Made by a program: the position numbers and the translations under genes
Assembly: GCF_004336805.1 (NCBI RefSeq)
Contig: NZ_SJXM01000003.1
Coordinates: 62,001-126,000, forward strand
Direction of reading: 5' to 3'
Length of the DNA stretch: 64,000 nucleotides
From: Aeromicrobium sp. IC_218
GTDB taxonomy: Bacteria > Actinomycetota > Actinomycetes > Propionibacteriales > Nocardioidaceae
The notes under the pieces: generated by a model
The model's input: the letters and a program-made list of their open reading frames with translations, nothing else
The model's database searches: none
Told to the model about the DNA's origin: nothing
Part shown: positions 1 to 8,160 of the stretch, piece after piece
How positions within the stretch are numbered: position 1 is the stretch's first letter
Layout: every line of letters starts with the position of its first letter

Positions 1-2
1 CG

Positions 3-617
3 CTGTCGGCCACGAACGCGACCGGCCGGGCGGCCGACCGCGTGACCGTGCGCGTGCTGCCCCGCAAGAAGCTGCAGGCGCTGGCGCCGACCACGGTCGT
101 CCGTCCGGGCTCGGCCCAGACGGTGACCGCGCGTGGCCTCGCCGCCGGCGAGAAGGTCACGGTGCTGGTGGGCGGCAAGGTCGTGGGCCGCGGCACGGCG
201 GACGCCTCCGGTGTCGTGCACGTGCGGGTCGTCGTGCCCCGCTCGGCCGGATCGCGTCCGGTCGTCCAGGTGCGCGGTGCCGTCGCGGGCCGCGTCGGCT
301 CGGTGCGGCTCAACGTCGCGGTGCCCGAGAAGCTCAAGCCGTTGCGCCTGCCGCGCTCGGCGATCCGCGCCTCGGACCACTTGACGTTCGACGTCCAGCT
401 GCTTCCGCGCGAGGACGTCACGGTGCGCTACAAGGGCAAGGTCGTCCGGACCGGGCGCGCCGACGCCGACGGCCGCTACCGCGTCTCGTTCGACGTGGGG
501 CGCAGCTGGGGCAAGCGCACGGTGAAGGTGACCGGCGCGACCCGTGACCGGAAGGTGACGGTGAAGTTCCGCGTCGTCGAGCGCTGCGTCGTGGAGCGTC
601 CGCGCGTCTGCGACTGA
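3..617 (+). CDS. C-terminal part of a secreted beta-sandwich repeat protein (5' end outside window)
   Basis: The reading frame is open to the left edge, so the first 204 visible residues are only the C-terminal part; internal GTG codons such as the one at 42 are not credible starts. The visible part has two beta-rich modules of about 90 residues. Each is rich in Val, Gly, Lys and Arg and contains a VTV-hydrophobic-GGKVVG or VTVRYKGKVVRTG hairpin, as in bacterial Ig-like or Big-type extracellular modules. The tail is basic and has two cysteines in the last 15 residues, with no LPxTG or membrane anchor. It is probably an exported surface or secreted protein, but the N-terminal domain that would define its role is not visible. 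A strong hairpin terminator follows. Confidence 0.6.
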   Translation: MSATNATGRAADRVTVRVLPRKKLQALAPTTVVRPGSAQTVTARGLAAGEKVTVLVGGKVVGRGTADASGVVHVRVVVPRSAGSRPVVQVRGAVAGRVGSVRLNVAVPEKLKPLRLPRSAIRASDHLTFDVQLLPREDVTVRYKGKVVRTGRADADGRYRVSFDVGRSWGKRTVKVTGATRDRKVTVKFRVVERCVVERPRVCD

Positions 618-624
618 CCCCACG

Positions 625-666
625 GCACGAGGGCCCCGGGACCGTCTGGTCCCGGGGCCCTCGTGC
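625..666 (+). terminator. Rho-independent-type hairpin terminator
   Basis: A perfect 19-bp stem (625-643 with 648-666) around a GTCT loop lies 8 nt after the stop of the first gene. There is no U-tract, which is common in high-GC actinobacteria. Eighteen bp of the stem recur exactly at 9600-9639. Confidence 0.85.
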
Positions 667-730
667 GTTCGCCGCCCTTGACCGGGACGACCGGGAGAGG
701 GTTACTGGAGGTGTCGGTCCAGGAGGCGCC

Positions 731-1105
731 ATGAACGACGAGCCCGTCGAGCGGCTGGTCCGCGCGATCGCCGGCCACGACCGTGCCGCGCTGGGTGCGG
801 TGCTGGCGCCGGACGTGGACTTCCGCGGCCTGACGCCGGGGCGCTCCTGGGAGGCGAGCACGGCCGACGAGGTCGTCGGGATCGTGCTCGGGCACTGGTT
901 CGAGGACACCGACCACGTCGAGGCGCTCACCCGGTTCCAGCGCGGACCGTCGGTCGCGGACGTCGAGCAGGTCGCCTACCGGTTCGAGCTCGTCAACGAG
1001 GCCGGCCCGCACGTCGTGGAGCAGCAGGCCTACTACCGGCACGACGGGGAGCGGCTGACGTACCTGCGGGTGCTGTGCTCGGGCTTCCGCCCGCGCGGGT
1101 CCTGA
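731..1105 (+). CDS. SnoaL-like / NTF2-fold protein
   Basis: A 124-residue protein of the usual length for SnoaL-like (NTF2 fold) proteins. It opens with an RLVRAIAGHDRAALGAVLAPDVDFRGLTPG-type start, the typical helix of this fold followed by the first strand of the cone-shaped pocket. Later strands include EQVAYRFEL and VEQQAYYRHDGERL. The fold binds small hydrophobic ligands or serves as an isomerase or cyclase, and the substrate cannot be told from sequence. The start is supported by AGGAGG at 721-726, 4 nt before the ATG. It converges on the MarR gene, whose stop lies 3 nt beyond its own. Confidence 0.7.
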   Translation: MNDEPVERLVRAIAGHDRAALGAVLAPDVDFRGLTPGRSWEASTADEVVGIVLGHWFEDTDHVEALTRFQRGPSVADVEQVAYRFELVNEAGPHVVEQQAYYRHDGERLTYLRVLCSGFRPRGS

Positions 1106-1108
1106 GGG

Positions 1109-1543
1109 TCAGCCCGAGACGGTGCGCACGAGGTCGGCCAGCTCGGGCATGCCCTCGGCCTCCGCGAGCGCCTTCTGCAGCGTCTCGTCGTGGGTGGGGT
1201 GGGCGTCGTCCAAGGCGGTGCGGCCCGCCGCGGTGAGCTCGGTGTAGATGCCGCGCCGGTCGTCCGCGCACAGGATGCGGGTTAGGAACCCGCGGTCCTC
1301 CAGCCGGTTGACTAGCCGCGTGGACGCGCTGGGGGAGAGGCCCGCGGCCCGGGCGAGCTGGGACATGCGCAGGTGGAAGCCGTCCTGGCGCGACAGCGCG
1401 TCCATGACGGTGAACTCCACGACGGACAGCCCGTGCTCGGCCTGCAGCGCCTTCTCCAGGCGCGACTCGATGAGCTGGTGCAGGGCGGCGAGCCGGCGCC
1501 AGCCCTGGGCGCGCACCTCGACGGCGTCGTCGCTGATCCCCAT
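1109..1543 (-). CDS. MarR family transcriptional regulator
   Basis: A 144-residue winged-helix regulator of normal MarR length. The N-terminal helix is the dimer region. The HTH lies around residues 60-85 (RMSQLARAAGLSPSASTRLVNRL) and the wing contains the family D-x-R motif (CADDRRGIYTELT). The start has a strong AGGAGG about 6 nt upstream. It is divergent from an MFS exporter, the usual arrangement for a MarR repressor that controls itself and a drug pump and is released by a small phenolic or drug ligand. Its -10 box (TAGAGT on the minus strand, 1576-1571) lies just beside the operator described below. Specific ligand unknown. Confidence 0.88.
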   Translation of the reverse strand: MGISDDAVEVRAQGWRRLAALHQLIESRLEKALQAEHGLSVVEFTVMDALSRQDGFHLRMSQLARAAGLSPSASTRLVNRLEDRGFLTRILCADDRRGIYTELTAAGRTALDDAHPTHDETLQKALAEAEGMPELADLVRTVSG

Positions 1544-1584
1544 GGTTCCTCCTCGGGCATGTCCGAGGTCACTCTACCAGCGCT

Positions 1585-1613
1585 TTGCAATATCCCGCGT
1601 GTGCAACTACGTT
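1585..1613 (+). promoter_or_regulatory. Leaderless promoter of the MFS exporter
   Basis: TTGCAA at 1585-1590, a 17-bp spacer and TACGTT at 1608-1613 place the transcription start at about 1620, which is the A of the exporter's ATG. No Shine-Dalgarno sequence precedes that ATG. The -35 box is embedded in the first operator arm. Confidence 0.6.
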
Positions 1614-1649
1614 CGACGCATGACTTCATTGCACACGCGGGATGTTGCA
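1586..1649. promoter_or_regulatory. Large inverted-repeat operator, probably for the divergent MarR protein
   Basis: Two 21-bp arms, 1586-1606 and 1629-1649, are reverse complements at 20 of 21 positions and are separated by 22 bp. Arm 1 is itself a TTGCA-N12-TGCAA palindrome when read from 1585, and arm 2 a near match, so each could hold one MarR dimer. The arm centres are 43 bp apart, about four helical turns, so two dimers would sit on the same DNA face. Arm 1 covers the -35 region of the exporter and lies upstream of the MarR -10. Arm 2 covers codons 4-10 of the exporter if the ATG at 1620 is used. Confidence 0.7.
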
Positions 1650-2834
1650 CCCGCACAGAGGCGGATGCCGGCCGGCCTGCTCGCGCTGGCCGTGGGCGGC
1701 TTCGGCATCGGCCTCACCGAGTTCGTCATCGCGGGCCTGCTTCCGGAGGTGGCGAGCGACTTCGCGGTCAGCGAGGCCACGGCGGGCTGGCTGATCTCGG
1801 GCTACGCGCTGAGCGTCGCGGTCGGGGCGATCGCGCTGACCGCCGCCGTGACCCGGCTGCCGCGCAAGAACGTCCTGCTCGGGCTGATGGTGCTGTTCGT
1901 CGTCGGCAACCTGCTGTCCGCGATCGCGTCCTCCTACGAGGTGATGCTCGCCGGACGCGTCGTCGCGGCGTTGTGCCACGGCGCGTTCTTCGGCATCGGC
2001 TCGGTCGTGGCGGCGAGCATGGTCGCCCCCGCCAAGCGCGCCGGCGCGATCGCGCTCATGTTCGGCGGCCTCACGATCGCCAACGTGCTGGGCGTCCCGA
2101 TGGGGACGTTCCTGGGCCAGCAGCTCGGCTGGCGCTCGACGTTCTGGGCGATCACCGTCATCGGCGTCGTGGCCCTCGCCGCCATCGCCGTGCTCGTGCC
2201 CGCCACCGCGGACGACGACGAGCCGGGCGACCTGCGCCGCGAGGTGCGGGCGTTCCGCAGTGGCCAGGTGTGGCTGTCGCTGCTCATGACCGTGCTGGGG
2301 TTCGGCGGCATGTTCGGCGCGTTCACCTACATCGCGTACACCCTGACCGAGGTGAGCGGCTTCGCCTCCGGGGCGGTGCCGTGGCTGCTGGTGCTGTTCG
2401 GGGCCGGCCTGTTCGTCGGCAACCTGCTGGGCGGCCGCGCCGCCAACGCCTCCGTGCCGCGGACGCTCGTGGTCGTCCTCACCGCGCTGACCGTGGTGAT
2501 GGTCGTCTTCGCCCTGACCGCCGAGTCGCGCGTCGCCACCGTCGTCTCGCTGCTGCTCATGGGGGCGTTCGGCTTCGCGACCGTGCCCGGCCTGCAGATG
2601 CGGATCATGACGTACGCGGGGGAGGCGCCGACGCTGGCCAGCGGGGCGAACATCGCCGCGTTCAACGTCGGCAACGCGACGGGCGCGTGGCTCGGCGGCC
2701 TGACCATCAGCGCCGGGCTCGGCTACACGTCGCCGATCTGGGTCGGCGCCGCGCTCGCCCTCGGCGCCCTGGTCGTGCTGGTGGTCGCCGAGCAGGCGGC
2801 CCGCTCGCGTCGTGTGGGCGAGCAGGCCGGCTGA
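1620..2834 (+). CDS. MFS transporter, DHA1 family (drug/metabolite efflux)
   Basis: A 404-residue protein with about 12 hydrophobic segments. It starts with the DHA1 hallmark (LLALAVGGFGIGLTEFVIAGLLPEVASDF) in TM1, and the motif-C-like stretch in the fifth helix (GGLTIANVLGVPMGTFLG) is typical of drug:H+ antiporters of the Cmx/AraJ type. It should export a toxic small molecule by proton antiport across the cytoplasmic membrane. The ATG at 1620 is chosen because a leaderless promoter ends exactly there. An ATG at 1665 with a weak AGAGG upstream is the alternative and would put both operator arms outside the gene. Its stop lies 3 nt from the convergent chemoreceptor stop. The substrate is unknown. 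Confidence 0.85.
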   Translation: MTSLHTRDVAPAQRRMPAGLLALAVGGFGIGLTEFVIAGLLPEVASDFAVSEATAGWLISGYALSVAVGAIALTAAVTRLPRKNVLLGLMVLFVVGNLLSAIASSYEVMLAGRVVAALCHGAFFGIGSVVAASMVAPAKRAGAIALMFGGLTIANVLGVPMGTFLGQQLGWRSTFWAITVIGVVALAAIAVLVPATADDDEPGDLRREVRAFRSGQVWLSLLMTVLGFGGMFGAFTYIAYTLTEVSGFASGAVPWLLVLFGAGLFVGNLLGGRAANASVPRTLVVVLTALTVVMVVFALTAESRVATVVSLLLMGAFGFATVPGLQMRIMTYAGEAPTLASGANIAAFNVGNATGAWLGGLTISAGLGYTSPIWVGAALALGALVVLVVAEQAARSRRVGEQAG

Positions 2835-2837
2835 GCC

Positions 2838-4973
2838 TCAGACCTTGAAGGCGCCGATGAGCTCGGCCAGGCGGGAGACCGTCCGGTCGAGCTCCTCGGT
2901 CGCCTGCGAGGACTCCTCGACCGCCTCGCGGGTGCGTGTCATCGTGGCCTCGACCTCGTGCAGGCTGTCGAAGATGCGCTCGCTGCCGGTCGCGGCGGAC
3001 GAGACGTTCTGGGCCATCTCGTTGGTCGTGGCGGTCTGCTCCTCCACCGCGGCGGCGATGGTCGACTGGTAGTCGTCCACGCGGCCGATGGTCTCGGTGA
3101 TGGCGGCGATCGCCGCGACGGCGCTCGAGGTGTCCTGGCGGATGGCGGCCACCCGGTCGCCGACCTCGCTCGTGGCCCGGGCGGTCTGTCCGGCGAGCTC
3201 CTTGACCTCGCCGGCGACGACCGCGAACCCCTTGCCCGCGGCACCGGCCCGAGCGGCCTCGATCGTCGCGTTCAGCGCGAGCAGGTTGGTCTGCTCGGCG
3301 ATGGACGCGATGACGTCCACGACCTCGGAGATCTGGCTGGACGACTCGCTGAGCGTGCGCATGACGCCCTCGACCTCGGCGGCCAGGCCGACGCTCTCGC
3401 GGGCGACGCCGGCCGCCTCCTGGGCGGACCCGGAGATCTCGGCGATGGAGGCCGTCATCTCCTCGGAGCCGACGCTCAGCGTCGCGACGTTGCGCGAGAC
3501 CTCGCCGGCCGAGCCGGCCGCCGCGCCGGACAGCTGGGCGGCGGTCTCGGCCGAGCCGGTCAGGTCGTCGCGGACGCTGCCGAGGCGGCGGGTGGCCGAG
3601 TCGACGCGGCCGGCCTCCTCGGTGATGTCGGTGAGCAGCTCGTGCAGCTGGCCGACGGCGGTGTTGAGCTCGCGGCTCATCGTGCCGATCTCGTCCTCGC
3701 CGTCCTCGGGCACCGTCACGGTCAGGTCGCGGTGCGCCAGCGCGCTCATGGCGGTGGTGAGGCGGCCGATGCGGCGCGACATGCGGGTGGCGACGAGCCA
3801 GGCCACGGCACCGCCGGCGAGGGCCAGGAGCACGGCGACGACGGCGAACGACGTCAGCATGCCGCGCCGGCCGTCGGCGAGCGCCTGCTTGGCGGCGTCG
3901 AAGTCGGGTCCGTAGGCCTGGACGACGACGGCCCACTGGTACGGCTCGTAGAACGCGGTGAGCACGGTGCTCTGGGCGGCGTCCGCCCCGACGCCCGGCA
4001 GGCGGTAGGTGGCGTCGGCCTGCTGGCCGGGCTCCAGGGCGGTGGCGCGCTCGAGGGTCTCCTCCAGCCAGGGCTTCCCGTCGGCGTCCTCGGGCGCCAG
4101 TTCCTCGCCGACCTGCGCGGCGTCCGTGGAGGCGATGACGCGACCGCGGTCGGCGGCGCCGGTGCTGACGATCGACACCGAGCCGTGCTCGCCGACCGTC
4201 GTGGTCTCGAGCGCGTCGCTGAGCGCGCTGATCGCCTCGGCCTGCGGGACTCCGACGAAGATCGCACCGACCACGCGGCCGCCGGCGTCCTCGAGCGGGT
4301 CGTACGCCGTGACGTTCCAGGTGCCGACGACCTGCGCCACGCCGCGGTACGGCTCGCCGGACCGGATCGCGGCGGCCACGGCGTTGTCGGTGCCGTCGGC
4401 GTTCTTGGCCGGGATGAAGGTGCCGATGGCGCGGGCGCCCTCGGCGTTGCGCACGGTCGTGGCGACGCGCAGCAGGTCGCCGGCCGCGTTCATGCGCTGG
4501 AAGACGGTGATGTCGCCGCCGACGAGCTTCTTGAGCTCGTCCACGACAGGCGTGGTGCGGTCGGCGTCGCGGTTCTGACCGAGCGCGCGGCTACCGATCG
4601 ACCCGCCCGGCAGCTGGACCCGTGACACCCTCTCGTCGACCTGGTTGATGGCGCGCCAGGTGACCGGCGCGCCGTCGAGCCGCAGCCCGCCGTCCTCGGC
4701 GACGCGAGAGGCGACGACGTCCATGCTCGCGCTCTGCGCGTCCTGCACGGACTGGCCGACCGCCGCCACGAGCCGGTCGACGCCGGCCGTGACGTGCTCG
4801 AGGTCGGAGGCGGTGAGGGCGTCGACGCGGGTGCCGGCGTCGTCCGTGAACCGGGTGGTCTGCCAGGCGCCGACGGACACGAGGATCGCGGCGGTCAGGA
4901 CGACGCTGCCGGCGCCGAGCGCGACGAGACGGTGGCGGAGCTGCCATCGGGACGTGGAGGGGAGGGTGCGCAT
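2838..4973 (-). CDS. Methyl-accepting chemotaxis protein with extracellular Cache domain
   Basis: A chemoreceptor of about 711 residues. TM1 is near residues 15-38. A periplasmic-side single-Cache domain of the Cache_3/Cache_2 type follows ([21 protein letters not shown], then [13 protein letters not shown], then [11 protein letters not shown]). TM2 is near residue 330, followed by a HAMP domain and the long MCP signalling coiled coil. The conserved hairpin ([21 protein letters not shown], then [11 protein letters not shown]) is intact, so it should couple to CheA/CheW. There is no C-terminal CheR-tethering pentapeptide. No che or flagellar gene is in the window. The ATG at 4973 has a weak GGTGG before it; an ATG at 4985 is possible. 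Longer upstream extensions lack membrane-protein character and are rejected. The ligand is unknown; family members often sense small carboxylates. Confidence 0.92.
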   Translation of the reverse strand: MRTLPSTSRWQLRHRLVALGAGSVVLTAAILVSVGAWQTTRFTDDAGTRVDALTASDLEHVTAGVDRLVAAVGQSVQDAQSASMDVVASRVAEDGGLRLDGAPVTWRAINQVDERVSRVQLPGGSIGSRALGQNRDADRTTPVVDELKKLVGGDITVFQRMNAAGDLLRVATTVRNAEGARAIGTFIPAKNADGTDNAVAAAIRSGEPYRGVAQVVGTWNVTAYDPLEDAGGRVVGAIFVGVPQAEAISALSDALETTTVGEHGSVSIVSTGAADRGRVIASTDAAQVGEELAPEDADGKPWLEETLERATALEPGQQADATYRLPGVGADAAQSTVLTAFYEPYQWAVVVQAYGPDFDAAKQALADGRRGMLTSFAVVAVLLALAGGAVAWLVATRMSRRIGRLTTAMSALAHRDLTVTVPEDGEDEIGTMSRELNTAVGQLHELLTDITEEAGRVDSATRRLGSVRDDLTGSAETAAQLSGAAAGSAGEVSRNVATLSVGSEEMTASIAEISGSAQEAAGVARESVGLAAEVEGVMRTLSESSSQISEVVDVIASIAEQTNLLALNATIEAARAGAAGKGFAVVAGEVKELAGQTARATSEVGDRVAAIRQDTSSAVAAIAAITETIGRVDDYQSTIAAAVEEQTATTNEMAQNVSSAATGSERIFDSLHEVEATMTRTREAVEESSQATEELDRTVSRLAELIGAFKV

Positions 4974-5074
4974 GGGCGCCACCATCGGCGCGACACGTGT
5001 CGGATTGAGCCGGAACGGCGGCGGATCCGCCGGATCGGGGTGAGTCCGGTCACGACCGGTGGTGCCAAAACGGT

Positions 5075-5632
5075 TCAGAGGTCGAGCCGGACCTCGTAGC
5101 CCGGACCGAGCTGGCGCTGCAGCTCGTCGCGCAGACGGTGGGCCTCGTGCTCCCACGAGGTCGGGAGCGGCTGGTCCTCGAACCGTGCGTGCATCTCCCA
5201 GGCGGTGTTCCAGGCGTCGAGGTCGCGCACGAGGTCGTCGGTCAGGGGCAGGTCGCCGAGGTCGGCGTCGTCGCCGTCGTCCCAGAGGGCGTTGCCGTAC
5301 TCGGCCATCAGCCGCAGGTGGACGACGGCGGGGTCGCGAGGGAGCGCCACGACGGCGTCCGGCCGCAGCCAGGCGTCGATCTCCCGCTCGAGCCGCGCGC
5401 CCTCGGCGTTCCAGCGCAGCTGGGCATCGAGCGACTCCCACCCCTCGTCCTCGTCGTAGGTGGCGTCGAGGACCTCCAGCCACAGCTGGACGTCCTGGCG
5501 GTGCGGACCCAGCGCCCGGCTGACCGGAACGGGCACCTCGACCAGGAACCCGTCGCGCTCGCCGTCGACCGGACGCACGGACAGCCCGCCTTCACGCCAG
5601 TCGACCCGGTACTCGGGCACCCACGGGCCCAC
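5075..5632 (-). CDS. Uncharacterised acidic protein downstream of the Hen1-Pnkp operon
   Basis: A soluble, strongly acidic protein of about 185 residues that I cannot assign to a family. It begins with a beta-rich part ([19 protein letters not shown]). A stretch reading [38 protein letters not shown] follows, and the C-terminal half is helical and rich in Asp and Glu ([20 protein letters not shown]). No membrane segment, signal peptide or catalytic motif is evident. The GTG at 5632 has GGTGGA 8 nt upstream; a GTG at 5620 is a fallback. It starts 35 nt after pnkp on the same strand with no terminator between, so it is probably co-transcribed with RNA repair, which makes it a candidate accessory protein. 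That role is inference from position only. Confidence 0.6.
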   Translation of the reverse strand: MGPWVPEYRVDWREGGLSVRPVDGERDGFLVEVPVPVSRALGPHRQDVQLWLEVLDATYDEDEGWESLDAQLRWNAEGARLEREIDAWLRPDAVVALPRDPAVVHLRLMAEYGNALWDDGDDADLGDLPLTDDLVRDLDAWNTAWEMHARFEDQPLPTSWEHEAHRLRDELQRQLGPGYEVRLDL

Positions 5633-5667
5633 GGTTCCACCGCGCCGGCCCGGGCTCAGCGGCGGCG

Positions 5668-8160
5668 TCACAGCCTCGGGTCGACCGGCTCGGACTCCAT
5701 CGCCAGCACCGCGAACGCGCACTCGTGGACGCGCCAGGTCGGCTCGCCCGTGGCGAGCCGGCGCAGGCCCTCGAGGCCGAGCGCGTACTCGCGCAGGGCC
5801 ATCGAGCGCTTGTGGCCGAGGTTGCGGTCGCGCAGGCGCGCGAGGTTCTCCGGCGCGGTGTACTCGGGGCCGTAGATGATGCGCAGGTACTCGCGGCCGC
5901 GGACCTTGACGCCCGGCTGCACCAGCCCCTTGGGCCCGCGCACCAGGTTGGCCAGCGGCTTGACGACCATGCCCTCGCCGCCCGCGGCGGTGAGCTCCTC
6001 CCACCAGCGGACGCCGGCATCGACGGACGCCGCGTCGGCGACGTCGACGACGAGCCGCCGCGTGGCGGTGAACCGCTCGGGCGCCTGCTCCACCAGCCGG
6101 TCGGCGAGGCCGAGGTGCCACAGGTGGTCACGGGACTCGTAGGTGGCTCCGGCCGTGGCGAGCAGCTGGAACGGGGCGATCGACACGCCGGCGAGACCGT
6201 CGGTCTCCCAGACGTACCGGCGGTAGGCGGCGACGTACGAGTCGGCCTCCGCAGCACGGCGGCGCGTGCGCTCGAGCAGCCCGCCGACGTCCACGCCGCG
6301 TGCGGCGGCGCGCTCCAGCACGCCCGCGGCCGCCGGAAGGGCGGCCCGAGCGGCGGCGCCCACGGCCGCGTACTGGTCGCGCACGAGTGCCCCGGCCTTG
6401 AGCGACCACGGCAGGACCTCCGCGTCCAGCACGAGCCAGTCGGTGGCCAGCTCGTCCCAGAGCCCGGCAGCGTCGACCGTCGCGGCGACCTCACCCAGCA
6501 GCGCGGACTCCAGTGGAGCGGGGAAGAACGCGCGTCCGGTGCGGGTGTGGACGACGCCGCCACCGTCGCGCGTCACGTGCAGCACGGCCCGCGAGCCCAT
6601 GTGCTTCTCCTCGCACACGACGGTGTCGACCCCGGAGCGTCCGTAGTACGCGAACGCCTCGGCCGGGTGCTCGAGGTGGTCGGGCAGCGCGGAGGTGTCG
6701 ACGGGCGACATCGTGGGCGGCAGGTACGCGAGGCGGGACGGCGCCACGGCGAAGCGGCTCATGACCTCCAGGGCGCCGGCGGCGTTCTCCTCGCGCAGGG
6801 AGATCCGGCCCATGTGGGCGGTCTCGACGATGCGCGGTCCCAGCACGTCGGTGAGGCGCAGGGCCTCGGGGTCGCGCGGCGTCTCGACCGGCCGCACGGG
6901 CGCGTAGTGCTCGCGCTCGGCCGGCACCTGCACGACCTCGCGCTCGGGGTAGCGCAGCGCCGACAGGGAGCCGCCGAAGACGCACCCGGTGTCCAGGCAC
7001 ATCGTGTTGTTGACCCACACCGGCTCGGGCACGGGTGTGTGGCCGTACAGGACGGTCGCCCGGCCGCGGTAGTCGTCGGCCCAGGGGTAGCGGACGGGCA
7101 GGCCGAACTCGTCGGTCTCGCCGCTGGTGTCGCCGTACAGCGCGAACGCGCGGACCCGGCCGGAGGCGCGTCCGTGATAGGCCTCCTTCAGGCCGGCGTG
7201 CGCGACGACGAGCCGGCCGTCGTCCAGCACGTAGTGCGCGATCAGGCCGTCGACGAAGCGGGCGACGCGGGCGCGGAAGTCCTCGGGCTCGGCGGCGAGC
7301 TGGTCGAGCGTCTCCTGCAGGCCGTGGCTGACCGTCACCTTGCGGCCGGCGAGCGCGTTCGAGAGCTTCGCCTCGTGGTTGCCCGAGACGCACAGGGCGT
7401 GCCCGGACTCGACCATGCCCATGACCAGGCGCAGGACGCCGGAGGAGTCCGGGCCGCGGTCGACCAGGTCGCCGACGAACACCGCCGTCCGCCCCGCGGG
7501 GTGGCTCGCGTCCACGGGACGTCCCTGCTCGTCGCGGACGAGGTCGTAGCCGAGGTCGCCCAGCAGCTGCTCGAGCTCGGCCCGGCACCCGTGCACGTCC
7601 CCGACGACGTCGAACGGCCCGGTGAGGTCGCGCCGGTCGTTGTGCAGGCGGGTGCGCTCGAACGTCGCCGCCTCGACCTCCTCCGGCGACGACAGCACGT
7701 GGACGTGGCGGAAGCCCTCGCGGCGCAGGCCCTTGAGCGAGCGGCGCAGCTGGTCGTGCTGGCGCCGGACGACGGACGCGCCGAAGTCGCGGTCCGGCCG
7801 GTGCTCGTTGCGCTCGACCGCGACACCCGGGGCGACGTCGAGGACGACCGCGGTGGGCAGGACGTCGTGCGCCTTGGCCAGGGCCACCAGCTCGCGCCGG
7901 GCCGCCGGCTGCACGTTGGTCGCGTCGACGACGGTGAGCCGGCCGCGCTCGAGCCGTTTGCCGACGATGAAGTGCAGCACCTCGAAGGCGTCCTTCGTGG
8001 CGCCCTGGTCGTTCTCGTCGTCGGAGACCAGGCCGCGACACCAGTCCGACGACACGACCTCGGTCGGCCGGAAGTGCTTCGCCGCGAACGTCGACTTGCC
8101 CGCGCCGCTCGTGCCGACCAGGACGACGAGGGACACCTCGGGGATCTCCAGCGTCGTCAT
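5668..8160 (-). CDS. pnkp: Bacterial polynucleotide kinase-phosphatase-ligase (RNA repair, Pnkp)
   Basis: An 830-residue three-domain RNA end-healing and sealing enzyme of normal length for bacterial Pnkp. The N-terminal 5'-OH kinase has a P-loop GTSGAGKST at residues 16-24. The central dinuclear metallophosphatase has GDVHG (187-191), GDLVDRGPDS (230-239) and GNHE (260-263). The C-terminal ligase or adenylyltransferase domain has the KxxG nucleotidyl motif EKHMG with Lys519. The family repairs RNA cut by ribotoxins: it phosphorylates 5'-OH ends, removes 2',3'-cyclic phosphate, and seals when activated by Hen1. The ATG overlaps the hen1 stop (ATGA), which couples translation and fits the known Pnkp-Hen1 heterotetramer. 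All catalytic motifs look intact. Confidence 0.95.
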   Translation of the reverse strand: MTTLEIPEVSLVVLVGTSGAGKSTFAAKHFRPTEVVSSDWCRGLVSDDENDQGATKDAFEVLHFIVGKRLERGRLTVVDATNVQPAARRELVALAKAHDVLPTAVVLDVAPGVAVERNEHRPDRDFGASVVRRQHDQLRRSLKGLRREGFRHVHVLSSPEEVEAATFERTRLHNDRRDLTGPFDVVGDVHGCRAELEQLLGDLGYDLVRDEQGRPVDASHPAGRTAVFVGDLVDRGPDSSGVLRLVMGMVESGHALCVSGNHEAKLSNALAGRKVTVSHGLQETLDQLAAEPEDFRARVARFVDGLIAHYVLDDGRLVVAHAGLKEAYHGRASGRVRAFALYGDTSGETDEFGLPVRYPWADDYRGRATVLYGHTPVPEPVWVNNTMCLDTGCVFGGSLSALRYPEREVVQVPAEREHYAPVRPVETPRDPEALRLTDVLGPRIVETAHMGRISLREENAAGALEVMSRFAVAPSRLAYLPPTMSPVDTSALPDHLEHPAEAFAYYGRSGVDTVVCEEKHMGSRAVLHVTRDGGGVVHTRTGRAFFPAPLESALLGEVAATVDAAGLWDELATDWLVLDAEVLPWSLKAGALVRDQYAAVGAAARAALPAAAGVLERAAARGVDVGGLLERTRRRAAEADSYVAAYRRYVWETDGLAGVSIAPFQLLATAGATYESRDHLWHLGLADRLVEQAPERFTATRRLVVDVADAASVDAGVRWWEELTAAGGEGMVVKPLANLVRGPKGLVQPGVKVRGREYLRIIYGPEYTAPENLARLRDRNLGHKRSMALREYALGLEGLRRLATGEPTWRVHECAFAVLAMESEPVDPRL

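Noticed and set aside
4974..5483. N-terminal extension of the chemoreceptor frame to about 5483
   Set aside because: The extension is Arg/Pro-rich, overlaps the gene at 5075-5632 and lies ahead of an obvious TM1, so it is a chance open frame.
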